Part shown: positions 1-11,176 of the stretch, piece by piece | How positions within the stretch are numbered: the stretch's first letter is position 1 | Layout: each line of letters begins with the position of its first letter | From: Euclidia mi | Lineage: Eukaryota; Arthropoda; Insecta; Lepidoptera; Erebidae | DNA: 64,000 nucleotides | Direction of reading: 5' to 3' | Assembly (NCBI GenBank): GCA_944739405.2 | Contig: OX123182.2 | Span: 17,557,326 to 17,621,325 of the forward strand | Notes under the pieces: model-generated | Databases searched by the model: none | Told to the model about the DNA's origin: nothing | Seen by the model: only the letters and a program-made list of their open reading frames with translations | Program-made: the position numbers and the translations under genes

Positions 1-1342
1 TTGTACAAGACGCCAGTGTAGTTTTGAATTTAATAGCGCCATTGTTTGAGTTTTATTTTAAAATATGTCTTGCTTTACCTAATGTCCGAGACAAAACATA
101 ATAATGTAGTGTACTCTATTTTTGTACCTGCCTATCATTTTTAAACATATGCTTGGTTTTCTATTAGTACCGCGAATTTAAAAATAACATAAGTCGACAT
201 TTATTCATTAATGCGCTATCACACTTTCTGCTATATTCGTCGTAAGTTGTTATTGTATATTTTTTTTTTATTTGATTTTTGAACTGTTTTTTTTTCAGAC
301 GCCGAATATGGCTTGCTATGCGTTTCCGTCAAAATAATGTATGTCAAATATGGCTTCGTATGCACTCGAGTTCCTGTTTTTTGCTATACAGAAATGGATA
401 TTGCCATGTTTTATGGCCCTTTCAAGGTAAAACTGCAAAAAATACGCAATTATACAAAATATAAATAATAAAAATGGTTCTAAAAAATCTTCTAATGTTA
501 TAATGACAAGCGGAACTGGTACAAAGACTTTGAAAAAATTGTAACAACTGTGCATGCGAAGCCAGCCAGCCTTATATAATTTCAACTTGAATGCATACGA
601 GTCTAGATATGGCTTCGTGATGTAAATCCATAAATAATAACGTATATTTTTTTATTTGTCTAATTTATGTTCACAAAAGATTAATAAACATGTTTTCACC
701 AAAAAATATTAACTTCCTTCATAATTCATGCAATAAGGGGTTAAGATATCAGGGCAGCGATAGCCTAGTGGATATAACCAACAGACTGCCGTGCAGAGGG
801 ATCGTGTTCGAATCAACGGCGCGCACCAATGACTTTTCGGAGTTATGTGCGTATTGAATTGTGAATTATTATCGCTTGTCCCGTGCCTCGGTGAGCACAT
901 TCAGTCGTCGGTCCCGGTTGTCATGAAGATCTTTGACAGTCGTTACAGGGCGTCAGTACCTTCTAAACAAACTGACACTAGTCTTAACCATGGAATATCG
1001 CTATCCCTTCGGGTTGCGGAAATCAGACAGGCAGTCGCTCTGTGGAAAAGCTAATATTCAGCCAAATCCGGTTGGACTAGTAAGCGGACCCCAGATTGAA
1101 ACTGGAATAATGCTATATGATGCTAAATTAAGATATTATTTATTTTACTTTCCTTATTTATGAAAATTATTCATTATTTTATATAGATACAGGTGACTCA
1201 AGATAAGTCTATGAGAGCCTTGGGTTAGGCTTATGTCCGGCACTCTTGTGTACTATGGAGATTTATAGGCTAAGATGATGATGTCATACTGCACTAGAAA
1301 CAATGTGCAATGATGTAATCACCCAAAGACACAGAGAAGAAA
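1..1342. repeat. Tandem duplication, copy 1 (blocks A and B)
   Basis: Block A (1-241) matches 5368-5608 almost base for base. Block B (242-1342) matches 6712-7814 with only scattered differences, for example a 3-base length change near 1313. In this copy A and B are directly adjacent. In the second copy 1103 bases (5609-6711) lie between them. The match starts at the first base of the window, so the duplication probably extends upstream. Block B holds a SINE-derived stretch and a few short open frames without recognisable products. Confidence 0.9.
751..1285 (+). repeat. Composite tRNA-headed SINE, copy 1
   Basis: The head (agcctagtggatataacc, then a B-box-like gtgttcgaatc) matches the heads of the SINEs at 20933 (+) and 34612 (-). 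After about 110 bases it passes into a different tail (ctttgacagtcgttacaggg), of a type I recognise from noctuid moths. It ends in gatgatgatg near 1283. The head/tail combination suggests a chimera of two repeat families. Confidence 0.65.
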
Positions 1343-4300
1343 TGTACTGGGCTCCTGGTAGTTTCTGCCCGAGGCAGGGCCTTTGAGGGATTTCCCTGTT
1401 CGTTCGCCATGTTGTTTACAGATGTGTACTTTGTGACTTTAGTCACAAGTGTAATCAGTCCATGGGAAATCCCCCATTTACTTACACAAGCCCTCTTTGG
1501 TGTAGCAGGCGAGCAACGTCGATAGGCAAGTGCATTCGGTTGCTACAGCGATGAGGCAAGGCACATGGAGTAGTGCCTTAAAGGGCACACGTCGGGATTC
1601 TTATAGGAACGTGTGGCCAAACTTCTGCAAACTCTGGTTTTCGTCAATCGTACCGGACCCCCGGTCCATTGGCATTGGAAACCAGGGGACGAGAGAGTGG
1701 ACCTGTACCAGCGCAACTACTTGGCCACTATAATCTAATCACGCGCAGACGACTCTTGCATGTTTTATCTGGATTTTCGAGAGAAAGCCCTACGGCGACG
1801 GATGAGCCGATGGTGGGGGGAGGAGCTGGTGTTTCCGAACCTTAGTTGGCATCTGCACGTGGGCGGTCTTCTGGTGATGGTCGTTCTGGGTCTTGATTGG
1901 GACGGAAGATCAGCTCGGCAGCTCAGTTGACGACAAAGCAGCCCTATTCAGGGAGCGCTCTGCTTTCCCCAATCCGGGGAGGGGCCTAGAAAAGGTGGCC
2001 TAAACATAGTCTGTCTCATCCTTAAAGCAGGTGGCAAACCGCGGTCACCTGTTCACCATCTTGATGCGGTCGAACAAAGAAACAAACTCAATTATTAAGG
2101 GACCTAACCATAGGAACATGGAACGTTCGTACACTTCTGGATAGTGATCGTAGTTTGTGTCCAGAGAGAAAGACGGCGTTAATAGCTAGAGAATTGGCCA
2201 GATATAATATCGACATAGCCGCTGTTAGTGAAACGCACCTCAGTGATTCGGGCGAATTATGTGAGCAACTCGGGGGGTATACCTACTACTGGAGTGGAAA
2301 ACCAGCTTCTGAGAGAGCAGGAAGTGGAGTTGGCTTTGCTGTGCGAAATCACTTAGCTCGAAAATTGCTGGAATTACCGAAGGGGGTCAGCGATAGAATC
2401 ATTGTATTAAGACTTCAACTATCGTCAACGAAGTATATCCATCTGATAAGCGTATATGCACCTACACTGCCATCTTCAGATGAGGAGAAGTCCAAATTCT
2501 ACTCTGAACTCAGTCAAACTCTCACCAAAATACCCGCTGCGGACAAAATCCTTTTGTTGGGTGATTTTAACGCTCGAGTCGGAAATGATCGCGATGCTTG
2601 GGAAGGAGTTCTTGGGCGCCATGGGGTAGGAAAATGCAACGCTAATGGTCGTGACCTTCTTACTTTATGCGCTGAATTTGGTCTCGCTATCACGAACACT
2701 TTCTATCGATTGCCAGAAAAGTTTAAGACCACGTGGATGCATCCCCGATCAAAACACTGGCACCTTTTAGATTATGTGATAGTACGCAGAAAGGACCTAA
2801 GAGACGTACTTATTACTCGATCAATGAGGGGTGCTCAGGGATGGACTGATCATCGTCTCGTTCGATCCAAGCTGCGGTTGCACTTGAAAACATCGCGTAG
2901 AGCTGCACACAAATTTTCACCAAAAATATGTGGCGAAAAACTAATTCGCAATAAACAACTCATAGAGGAACTGGATGAAGCTTTTCGTACCGGTATGCCA
3001 GAGATAACAGCCGATGCCTCGGTGGAGGAAACGTGGCGCTTATACGCAGATAATTTATATGGCTGTGCCTCACAAGTTCTTGGGAAACCAGAACGGAAAA
3101 ACCAAGACTGGTTTGATGACTCCGATGTTGAAATCAAGAAACTTGTTGAGGAATATAGACGTGCTCTTCAATTACCTGATACTTCTGAACGGAAGAAAGC
3201 TCATCACAGTCTAAAAGTTAAAGTGCGTGCTCTTAAAGATCAATGGTGGGTAGACAAAGCCAAAGAAATCCAGAATTATGCCGACACAAACCAATCCGGT
3301 AGATTCTTTGAATGCCTGCAAACCATATTCGGACCAAAAACGAAGAAAATAACAGCCATGTACAACAAGGACAGAAGTAGTCGGATAACTGACCATAAAG
3401 ATATATTGGCCCGATGGGCAGAACACTTTAGTGACGTTTTAAATCCCAGCACACAGACTACAGACCTACATTATATCGAGTCCCTCGAAAGTTTGCCCAC
3501 AGCTGATTACCTAGCGAATTTACCATCTTTTGACGAATATAGTGCAGCTTTAAGAAAAATGAAGAATGCCAAAGCATCTGGATTAGATGGTCTACCAACC
3601 GAAATATACAAATATAGTGGCCCTCATGTAAGTAATAGATTGTTCCAACTTCTACTTAAAATATGGGAACATGAAATAATACCACAGGATTGGAAAGATG
3701 CCTCCATCTGTAAATTGTACAAAGGCAAAGGCGATATAGCTGATTGCGGTTCGTACAGAGGCATTTCTCTTCTCTCGGCAGCTGGGAAGATTCTGGCCCA
3801 TATAATTAACACCCGTTTGTCTCGACTCGCAGAAACTATACTTCCTGAAAGCCAATGTGGATTTCGCACGGGCAGAGGTACAGTGGATGCGATTTTTGTT
3901 GTAAGACAACTTCAAGAAAAATGTTTGGAACAGCATCGTCCCCTTTTCATGTGCTTTGTCGATTTGGAGAAGGCTTTTGACAGGATCCCGCGTGAGGCTC
4001 TGTGGATCGTTTTAAAGAAAGCTGGCTGTCCTGAAAAGTTATTAAACTTGATACGCCGTTTTCACGACAACATGATGGCGAGAGTTCGACACGAAAATAA
4101 CTTTTCAGACCCATTTCCAGTGACCAGTGGCGTGAAACAGGGTTGTGTCTTGGCACCTACTCTATTCGCGTTATATTTCGCTTCTGTAATGAAGGACGCA
4201 GCGAAGACTTGTACCGGATGTATACAGATTAATTCAAGAACTGATAAGAGTGTTTTCGATATTTCCCGCTTTAGAGCTAAACAACATGTTGCGAAACTTT

Positions 4301-5337
4301 CAGTCTTGGACATCTTGTATGCAGATGACGTTTGTATTATGGCCGATTCTATGGAGTCTTTGCAAGCGTACGTAGAATCTCTACACACATCATGCCGCAC
4401 TTTTGGTCTGGTCATAAATACAAGCAAGACTCAGGTCCTACAGCAACCTGTCAGAGGATGTCAGAGAGATTCGTACAACATCATCTTGGAATCCGCAATG
4501 TTAGATGAAGTCGCACACTTCAAGTATTTGGGAAGCCGTATAAAAAATGACAACACCTTGGCAGCGGAAATACCCGCCCGAATAGCCAGTGCTGCAGCAG
4601 CTTTTGGAAAACTGCGAACACGTGTTTGGAACTCACACGATCTTAAATTGACTACCAAAATTATGGTGTACAAAGCCATTGTCTTGCCCACATTATTGTA
4701 TGCCTCAGAGACTTGGTGCTGCTATAAAGCAGATATCAAACAATTAGATACTTTCCACCTCAAGTGTCTGAGGTATATTCTGCGGATCAAATGGCGAGAC
4801 CGGGTTCCAAACACTGAGGTATTGAGACGGGCTGCTGTGCCTGGAATAGAAACGCTCGTCATAAAGCAGCAACTGAGATGGAGCGGCCACGTTTCACGTA
4901 TGGATGACAAGAGGCTTCCAAAGGCAGTTTTCTATTCCGAGCTCTCTTGTGGGAAACGTAAACAGGGTGGACAATATCTGCGTTACAAAGATGTCCTGAA
5001 ACGTAACCTTGTTGCTTGTGATATACCTGCAGACAGCTGGGAGAAGCGTGCACGTCTCCGATCGGAATGGCGGCGTACCATCTATAAAAAAGCCGATAGG
5101 TACGAAGAAGAACGACTCCAAAACCTTGATACCGTGCGCCAATTACGTAAGTCCCGACGCAAGCCACATTACAATTACACTTACAATTCGGCGGGTCAGC
5201 TCTATTGTGGGCCTTGTAATCGAACTTTCAAAACAAAGTTCGGCTTTGCAAGTCACATACGCGCCCACCGCAACAGCAATCCAGACTAGTTTGAAGGAGT
5301 CGCCGTCACCGGACACGGTGAGGAGGACATGATGATG
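1343..5337 (+). mobile_element. Full-length non-LTR retrotransposon (LINE)
   Basis: About 4 kb: a roughly 720-base leader (1343-2064), one long ORF, and a very short 3' end finishing near gatgatg around 5329-5335. The 5' boundary is placed where the duplicated block B stops matching. No poly(A) and no target-site duplication could be found, partly because the element abuts the duplication. Short 3' ends with GATGAT-like repeats are usual for RTE-type elements. The C-terminal zinc finger is also known from related animal LINE families. The exact clade is not settled. Confidence 0.75.
2065..5289 (+). CDS. LINE endonuclease-reverse transcriptase with C-terminal C2H2 finger
   Basis: Single-ORF polyprotein that would nick target DNA and copy its own RNA there (target-primed reverse transcription). 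Residues here are counted from codon 2155. An APE-type endonuclease starts at GTWNVRT (about 2113) and continues through SETH, GDFNARVG and TDHRL. The reverse transcriptase includes SYRGISLL, VDLEKAFD, SGVKQGCVLAP and the catalytic YADD (residues 722-725). A C2H2 finger closes the protein (C1018, C1021, H1034, H1038; spacing 2-12-3). There are no stops or frameshifts over more than 1,040 codons, so the copy may be young. Oddity: the frame is open from 2065, but there is no ATG before the endonuclease; ATG at 2118 is out of frame, and TTG at 2155 lies inside the domain. Translation may start at a non-AUG codon or by readthrough, or the start may have been lost. Confidence 0.9.
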   Translation, partial: CGRTKKQTQLLRDLTIGTWNVRTLLDSDRSLCPERKTALIARELARYNIDIAAVSETHLSDSGELCEQLGGYTYYWSGKPASERAGSGVGFAVRNHLARKLLELPKGVSDRIIVLRLQLSSTKYIHLISVYAPTLPSSDEEKSKFYSELSQTLTKIPAADKILLLGDFNARVGNDRDAWEGVLGRHGVGKCNANGRDLLTLCAEFGLAITNTFYRLPEKFKTTWMHPRSKHWHLLDYVIVRRKDLRDVLITRSMRGAQGWTDHRLVRSKLRLHLKTSRRAAHKFSPKICGEKLIRNKQLIEELDEAFRTGMPEITADASVEETWRLYADNLYGCASQVLGKPERKNQDWFDDSDVEIKKLVEEYRRALQLPDTSERKKAHHSLKVKVRALKDQWWVDKAKEIQNYADTNQSGRFFECLQTIFGPKTKKITAMYNKDRSSRITDHKDILARWAEHFSDVLNPSTQTTDLHYIESLESLPTADYLANLPSFDEYSAALRKMKNAKASGLDGLPTEIYKYSGPHVSNRLFQLLLKIWEHEIIPQDWKDASICKLYKGKGDIADCGSYRGISLLSAAGKILAHIINTRLSRLAETILPESQCGFRTGRGTVDAIFVVRQLQEKCLEQHRPLFMCFVDLEKAFDRIPREALWIVLKKAGCPEKLLNLIRRFHDNMMARVRHENNFSDPFPVTSGVKQGCVLAPTLFALYFASVMKDAAKTCTGCIQINSRTDKSVFDISRFRAKQHVAKLSVLDILYADDVCIMADSMESLQAYVESLHTSCRTFGLVINTSKTQVLQQPVRGCQRDSYNIILESAMLDEVAHFKYLGSRIKNDNTLAAEIPARIASAAAAFGKLRTRVWNSHDLKLTTKIMVYKAIVLPTLLYASETWCCYKADIKQLDTFHLKCLRYILRIKWRDRVPNTEVLRRAAVPGIETLVIKQQLRWSGHVSRMDDKRLPKAVFYSELSCGKRKQGGQYLRYKDVLKRNLVACDIPADSWEKRARLRSEWRRTIYKKADRYEEERLQNLDTVRQLRKSRRKPHYNYTYNSAGQLYCGPCNRTFKTKFGFASHIRAHRNSNPD

Positions 5338-5608
5338 TTTACAGATGATTATGTACGTGGATTTTATTTGTACAAGACGCCAGTGTAGTTTTGAATTTAA
5401 TAGCGCCATTGTTTGAGTTTTATTTTAAAATATGTCTTGCTTTACCTAATGTCCGAGACAAAACATAATAATGTAGTGTACTCTATTTTTGTACCTGCCT
5501 ATCATTTTTAAACATATGCTTGGTTTTCTATTAGTACCGCGAATTTAAAAATAACATAAGTCGACATTTATTCATTAATGCGCTATCACACTTTCTGCTA
5601 TATTCGTC

Positions 5609-6711
5609 TCCTATATTTTCTAAGCTGGGTACTTAGTATAAGTTACGCAGTAACTAGGTACTATACTTATTTATTTAATCTTCGGTAAAGTGACGTGTAT
5701 CACATGTATGGCAAGGTATATTTTTGAATAGTGAATGGAATAAACCCATTGTTTTAAATTTTCAAACACTGTTTAGATAGTGCAAGGTAACAGTTAAATT
5801 CAGGACTAATATTTAAATCTCAAACTATCTACGTCATCATACGAACAAAATCGTTTTAAATAAGCCCGAGGAACAAATCCCGAAAACCAACTACCGTCTA
5901 CAAAAACATAATATATCTTACCTTTGATACACATAACTCCTATTAGCAATCCCAACAAAACACAGGGTTAACTACAGCCTCTGTGTATCAGATGAGTCGG
6001 GATCACGACAGCTTAGCGGGTTTCTTTCCGTCATTTATTATTTCTGCGATGCTATGAGCTAATGTAATATATCTACAAGATATATCTATACGATGTACAG
6101 GTGGGTATTGACAGCTTGTATTGATGAACAGATAGGTAAGGCTTGGATTACATGGGACAAGTAAATAGACCATGACGAGTGGGAACGAATTCTTAGCCTT
6201 GGGTATACTTATAATAGATCATCTTCAATGTGACTTGTACATATTTAAGCAATTTATATGTTATGTAATTTGCTAACAAAATAGTAATGGAGTATAGCTT
6301 AGTTCACAAAAGTACCTATAGCAATATTTTATGTAGGTAACTACTATTAGAAAATTAAAAGGTGAAATACTTGAATCATCATCACGAGATACTGATTTAC
6401 AAGTTTATAACAAATCGCTCAACCCCTTACCGCATACCTAAAGTTTGTTATTTTTTTCCAACATAACTAAAATTTGAATTATAGCAAAATTAATTGTAGC
6501 TTATGAAGAATTTTTTCGTTAAAACCATGTAATTTTTTTTGTGCGTGGTAAGTCGTCTGTGTCAAAATTATTTGAAGTTATTTCATGACAGGGCCAGCAA
6601 GTTTAACTGCAATGTTGTAGTAAAATTTTTATCAGTTAAAAATAATAGTAATAAGGTGACTGAGATCATCAATATTTTTTTTTACTTCTAGGATCACCGA
6701 CTAGCGTAATA
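5609..6711. other. Unassigned 1.1-kb segment present only in copy 2
   Basis: AT-rich sequence absent between blocks A and B of copy 1. No long ORF, terminal inverted repeats or target duplication were seen. The right edge follows a T-rich run. It may be ancestral DNA deleted from copy 1. Confidence 0.5.
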
Positions 6712-7220
6712 GTAAGTTGTTATTGTATTTTTTTTTTTATTTGATTTTTGAACTGTTTTTTTTTCAGACGCCGAATATGGCTTGCTATGCGTTTCCGTCA
6801 AAATAATGTATGTCAAATATGGCTTCGTATGCACTCGAGTTCCTGTTTTTTGCTATACAGAAATGGATATTGCCATGTTTTATGGCCCTTTCAAGGTAAA
6901 ACTGCAAAAAATACGCAATTATACAAAATATAAATAATAAAAATGGTTCTAAAAAATCTTCTAATGTTATAATGACAAGCGGAACTGGTACAAAGACTTT
7001 GAAAAAATTGTAACAACTGTGCATGCGAAGCCAGCCAGCCTTAAATAATTTCAACTTGAATGCATACGAGTCCAGATATGGCTTCGTGATGTAAATCCAT
7101 AAATAATAACGTATATTTTTTTATTTGTCTAATTTATGTTCACAAAAGATTAATAAACATGTTTTCACCAAAAAATATTAACTTCCTTCATAATTCATGC
7201 AATAAAGGGTTAAGATATCA

Positions 7221-7756
7221 GGGCAGCGATAGCCTAGTGGATATAACCAACAGACTGCCGTGCAGAGGGATCGTGTTCGAATCAACGGCGCGCACCAATG
7301 ACTTTTCGGAGTTATGTGCGTATTGAATTGTTAATTATTATCGCTTGTCCCGTGCCTCGGTGAGCACATTCAGTCGTCGGTCCCGGTTGTCATGAAGATC
7401 TTTGACAGTCGTTACAGGGCGTCAGTACCTTCTAAACAAACTGACACTAGTCTTAACCATGGAATATCGCTATCCCTTCGGGTTGCGGAAATCAGACAGG
7501 CAGTCGCTCTGTGGAAAAGCTAATATTCAGCCAAATCCGGTTGGACTAGTAAGCGGACCCCAGATTGAAACTGGAATAATGCTATATGATGCTAAATTAA
7601 GATATTATTTATTTTACTTTCCTTATTTATGAAAATTATTCATTATTTTATATAGATACAGGTGACTCAAGATAAGTCTATGAGAGCCTTGGGTTAGGCT
7701 TATGTCCGGCACTCTTGTGTACTATGGAGATTTATAGGCTAAGATGATGATGTCAT
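7221..7756 (+). repeat. Composite tRNA-headed SINE, copy 2
   Basis: Same element as at 751-1285, carried along by the tandem duplication. It has the same head, B-box-like motif and gatgatgatg end. Confidence 0.65.
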
Positions 7757-7814
7757 ACTGCACTAGAAACAATGTAATGCAATGATGTAATCACCCAAAG
7801 ACACAGAGAAGAAA

Positions 7815-8113
7815 CTAAGCAATAATTGTATAATAAAACTTCCAAATATTTTTTTACGATCACGATTTATTTATTGGCAAAACATATTACAGGGCTTTGT
7901 ATAAGAGAATTCCGTCGTCGTAATCGCGTGATAAATAAACATGTCAAACGTCATACTGAGTTTATTTCGGGGAGCAAGATAATGTGTTTGATAATCGGAA
8001 ATTTATACCGAAGTTTTCTCTTCGGAATAAATACATTAAGTTTTGCGTGGGAGAGAGATGAATTAAGCTCTGATTTCGTCATCATGTTTTGACATTTACT
8101 AGCCTAACATAAA
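7815..8113. other. AT-rich spacer, no gene seen
   Basis: Contains an 88-codon open frame (7826-8092) with no recognisable domain and AT-biased composition. I do not regard it as a gene. Confidence 0.4.
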
Positions 8114-8188
8114 CATGGACTAGGTAGTCCATGCTCAATATAAAGGAGGCCATACGTAGGTACGTATGGCCTCCTTTGTATTGAGCAT
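8114..8188. repeat. Two consecutive near-perfect palindromes
   Basis: Palindrome 1 (8114-8133) has 9-base arms around a central gg. Palindrome 2 (8131-8188) has 28-base arms around a central gg with one mismatch. They share the bases atg. Neither is part of an identified element. Confidence 0.9.
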
Positions 8189-8417
8189 GCGCGTTCCTTG
8201 AGCTTGCGCTCGGCTTGCACCCTGTATCCGATCGGCTTGCGCCCGGTGTTTGTTCGCCTGCTCAAAGAACGCTCGTCCAATGCGAGGTCGGCTTAAATGT
8301 TACTGAATTTTAGAGGTACACTTCGGTATTATTTTGTCCTTTCGTCTGTTACAAAAATAAAAACGGTATTTCTTTCTTTCTTCCTATTTATTAAACTTAA
8401 CTAGCATACACTCTATG

Positions 8418-8553
8418 TATAATATGTATGTATTTACAAAAAAAAGTATATATGTATGTTTATCCATTGTCTAGTACCCATAGTACAAGCTCTGCTTAGT
8501 TTGGGACTAGATGGTGTTGTCTGAATGTGGTAAAATATTATTATTATTATACT
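8418..8553 (+). repeat. 5'-truncated SINE tail
   Basis: Matches the 3' part of the full SINE at 14055-14310 (minus): the acaagctctgcttag and gggactagatggtg motifs, then a (ATT)n end. The tRNA head is missing. Confidence 0.7.
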
Positions 8554-8564
8554 CTATCAACCCG

Positions 8565-8692
8565 TTTGGCCAGCTTGGAATAGTAGGCCAAATCTTCCTA
8601 TCGGCTTACAAGTAATTGTAGCGTAAATCAGGAGAAGCCTATTTACAGCAGTCGACTGCGAAAGGCTGTTATGATGATGAGGATAAGTCCAC
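8565..8692 (+). repeat. Retroposon 3' tail, (GAT)n-ended
   Basis: Runs from tttggccagcttgg to gcagtcgactgcgaaaggc and then atgatgatga. The reverse complement of the same tail occurs at 44640-44735, which marks it as a dispersed repeat. Confidence 0.6.
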
Positions 8693-9060
8693 TAGCTGTG
8701 CCCACGTTAGCACTTTTTTTTTTTTATTATTGATAGCCACTGCTTCGAACTTGTTGCTCATGCTGTGATTTTCCTTACTCGATAGATGGACTATCCAAAA
8801 CAAAAATATTATTTTATTTGGAGCAGTAGTTGTGCATGGGATTAACGCGTTCAACCAAATAAACATACAAATAAACAAAATGAATTTACAATTAAGAAGG
8901 TAATTATTTATTTCAATCCTATATTTTTTACAATTTATTTTAGAGAAAGCTTTAGTGTATCGTACAGAAATATGTATAATAACTGACTCATAATGCCTCA
9001 CAGAAAATCAAGGTAAAGTAACAGTACTTAAACTGTCGCGTTTCGTTCGGTGAGTGAGAG

Positions 9061-9200
9061 TGCCGGAGGCTCTATCCCCTGTTCCTTCCTACAACTTTTC
9101 CCAATCCCAAGGGGCGGCAACGCACTTGTGACTCCTGTGGTGTTGCTTGCGTCTATGGGCGGCGGTAATTGCTTACCATCAGGCGATCCGTCTGCTCGTT
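9061..9200 (+). repeat. Dispersed lepidopteran repeat, copy 1
   Basis: Shares motifs such as ccaaggggcggcaacg, gactcctgtggtgttgct and cttaccatcaggc with 47398-47550. No ORF or terminal repeat is visible. Its class, SINE or MITE, is not known. Confidence 0.7.
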
Positions 9201-9324
9201 AGCTGCCTATTACTATAAAATAAAGTAGTTTGGATGGATTTACCCGTAGAGGTCAGGCTCGATAATGCAACCTGAGACATTAACTGATCGCAAGTGCAAA
9301 ATTAAGGTAAGGACACTTATACTC

Positions 9325-9690
9325 AGAGAGCGGTGATAGGCAATAGCCCAGAACAGAGACTAGCAGACTGCTACACTAAGGGTTCCAAGTTCAAACTTAC
9401 GGCGCACTTCGAATGTGAAACACACGTGCGAACTTATGTGAACGTTCTAATACTGTACGGAGGCTGGATCCCACAGTCAAACCGATGACACGGTTTTGTG
9501 GGACACTGCACTATTCCTGTATGAACGTGTGAATAATAATGAAATAAAAAAAAATGCTTTTTACTATCGGTTACTAATTGGTGAAAGAAATCATTATGAG
9601 GAAAACTTCATGTCTGAGAGTTCTCCATAAAGTTCTCGAAAGACATGTGTAGTCTGCCAACCCGCGCTTGGAAGTTCAACCATGCAACCA
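9325..9690 (+). repeat. Degenerate tRNA-headed SINE
   Basis: A diverged head (cagactgctac, cggcgcac) is followed, after an inserted segment ending in A-rich sequence near 9550, by the tail motif gagagttctccataaagttc. That tail is also found in the SINEs at 20933, 34612 and 51540. Confidence 0.6.
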
Positions 9691-9829
9691 GAGCAAAAAT
9701 AAACCAATATTTCCACCGCTAAATCAATATTAACTATTAGAAAAAAACTTTCGAACGGAGTAGGTTAATTAGAATTCAGAAGCATCACTCGGCTAACGGC
9801 TAAGCGACTCAGGAGACGATATTTTCTGA

Positions 9830-9975
9830 CGGGAAAAAACGTGCCGGGATAAGTCGGCCGGGTATAAGCCACGGGGCGATGACGTCACGGATCTAGCGTA
9901 ATCCCGGGAAAAACCGCCGCCACGAACGGCCCTAGTGTTGAATTTGAACGAGCCCCGATACTGACAGCGAAAGTA
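9830..9975 (+). promoter_or_regulatory. CpG-rich patch with CRE palindrome; possible promoter
   Basis: Unusually CpG-rich for this region. It contains ggtataagcc (about 9861) and a perfect TGACGTCA at 9880-9887, the CREB/ATF consensus. About 90 bases further on, aagtaagt (9971-9978) resembles a splice donor. It could be a promoter with a non-coding first exon. No downstream coding exon is visible in the window, so this remains an inference. Confidence 0.3.
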
Positions 9976-9978
9976 AGT

Positions 9979-10626
9979 AAATCAACTGTTACGAATTGGC
10001 GAACATATTGCAATCGAGATACATTTTTATTCCGTTTTACCAAGCGAAAGCTTTGTATAAAATGACGAATGATTCTGTGAATTATTTATATCAGTTCTAT
10101 GGCGCAACGAGGGATTTTAAAATGGCTGGTCCGCTGAATTGTGAAAAAGTCGAAAATTCGCTTGAAAGCTACAGTATGAATATTAAGTTCAGTTGCACAT
10201 TTTAAAATGCATATGCATGTGTAATATGTTTAGTTCTATAATTAGGAAACGATGACAACGCATTATATCATTAGTTAAATCATTGTACAATGTTGTGGCA
10301 GGTAAATTCATTTTGAACAGGCCAGTATGCTGAATAGAGAGGACACACACAGAGTTTTCCCGTTTTAAAATCAAACACAACATAATTGCAACATCGGGCG
10401 CAGTGTTATAAATCCACGGCGGCCGTGTTGGTCCCTTTTTATGAACATATTAAGAACACGCAATTCTGCCTATCGTGACGGCAAAATGGCCGTAAAAATG
10501 ACTACTAAACAATTAGGTGAACAGGGGATAGAGGTAATGGAACCTTGCTACGCTCTCACAGATGTAAAGAAACACAGTATCCATACTGCTGCGTTTCATC
10601 CGGTAATTGTGAGTGCCGGAGGTGCT
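9979..10626. other. No gene seen
   Basis: Two opposed open frames of about 65 codons lie here, without recognisable domains. The fragment gtgagtgccggagg near 10610 recalls the repeat at 9061. Confidence 0.4.
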
Positions 10627-10889
10627 TGTTAGAGGTTATGGATTTAAAGAGAAACACTTTTATAAATATTCACTAGATATTTATTCACTTTGAATATCAC
10701 TAGGAAGTATATAAATGTCCGTTTACTTTGAGAGCGTTTAACAGAGTGAGCAATCATTATAATAATGATACCCTATTTATAAAAAAAATCTAACTGTCAA
10801 ATGTTGCCATACTATTCATATTGTTTTACACTTAAATATAAATTTAATTAATTTAATTTTTGCATACACAATAATAATATAATCTAACA
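10627..10889 (-). repeat. 3' LTR of a Ty1/copia-type element
   Basis: 263 bases with TGTTAG...CTAACA ends, read on the minus strand. It is directly preceded there by a purine tract (tttgagggggcg). This is the order expected after a copia pol gene, whose end lies at 11177. The 5' LTR is not in the window. Confidence 0.75.
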
Positions 10890-11176
10890 CGCCCCCTCAA
10901 AAATTAAATTATACAATTCAAACAACAGATCATATATATCACTTCCAAGTGTTTGCTGGGAGTAAGTCTTACATATGTGTAAACATGGTCCAACATTTGT
11001 TGCTAGGATTAGGGAAAACCCAGAAAAACCTAATCAGACCATTTCAATCATTTGTTAATGATTATGACATAAACTTAATAGTCGAATCTATGCGGCACAG
11101 TAATCGACAATATATTTATTGTGCAATACAATATGGTTAATCAAAAAACAATCAAACTATACAATAATAATAATAC

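Larger units (their letters stand above)
5368..7814. repeat. Tandem duplication, copy 2 (A, extra 1.1 kb, B)
   Basis: This is the second copy of the blocks seen at 1-1342, at an offset of 5367 for A and about 6470 for B. The end of B (7814) is where similarity stops: copy 1 passes into the LINE at 1343, while copy 2 passes into unrelated DNA. The simplest unit is LINE-A-X-B, about 6.47 kb, with X deleted from copy 1 or gained in copy 2. Confidence 0.85.

Noticed and set aside
279..464. 61-codon frame repeated at 6748-6933
   Set aside because: Duplicated only because the DNA block is duplicated. No domain, and it starts just after a T-run.
5368..5608. Treating block A as the LINE 3' UTR or as an LTR
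   Set aside because: It recurs only with the tandem duplication. There is no TG...CA end, no purine tract and no tail, and the LINE appears to end near 5337.
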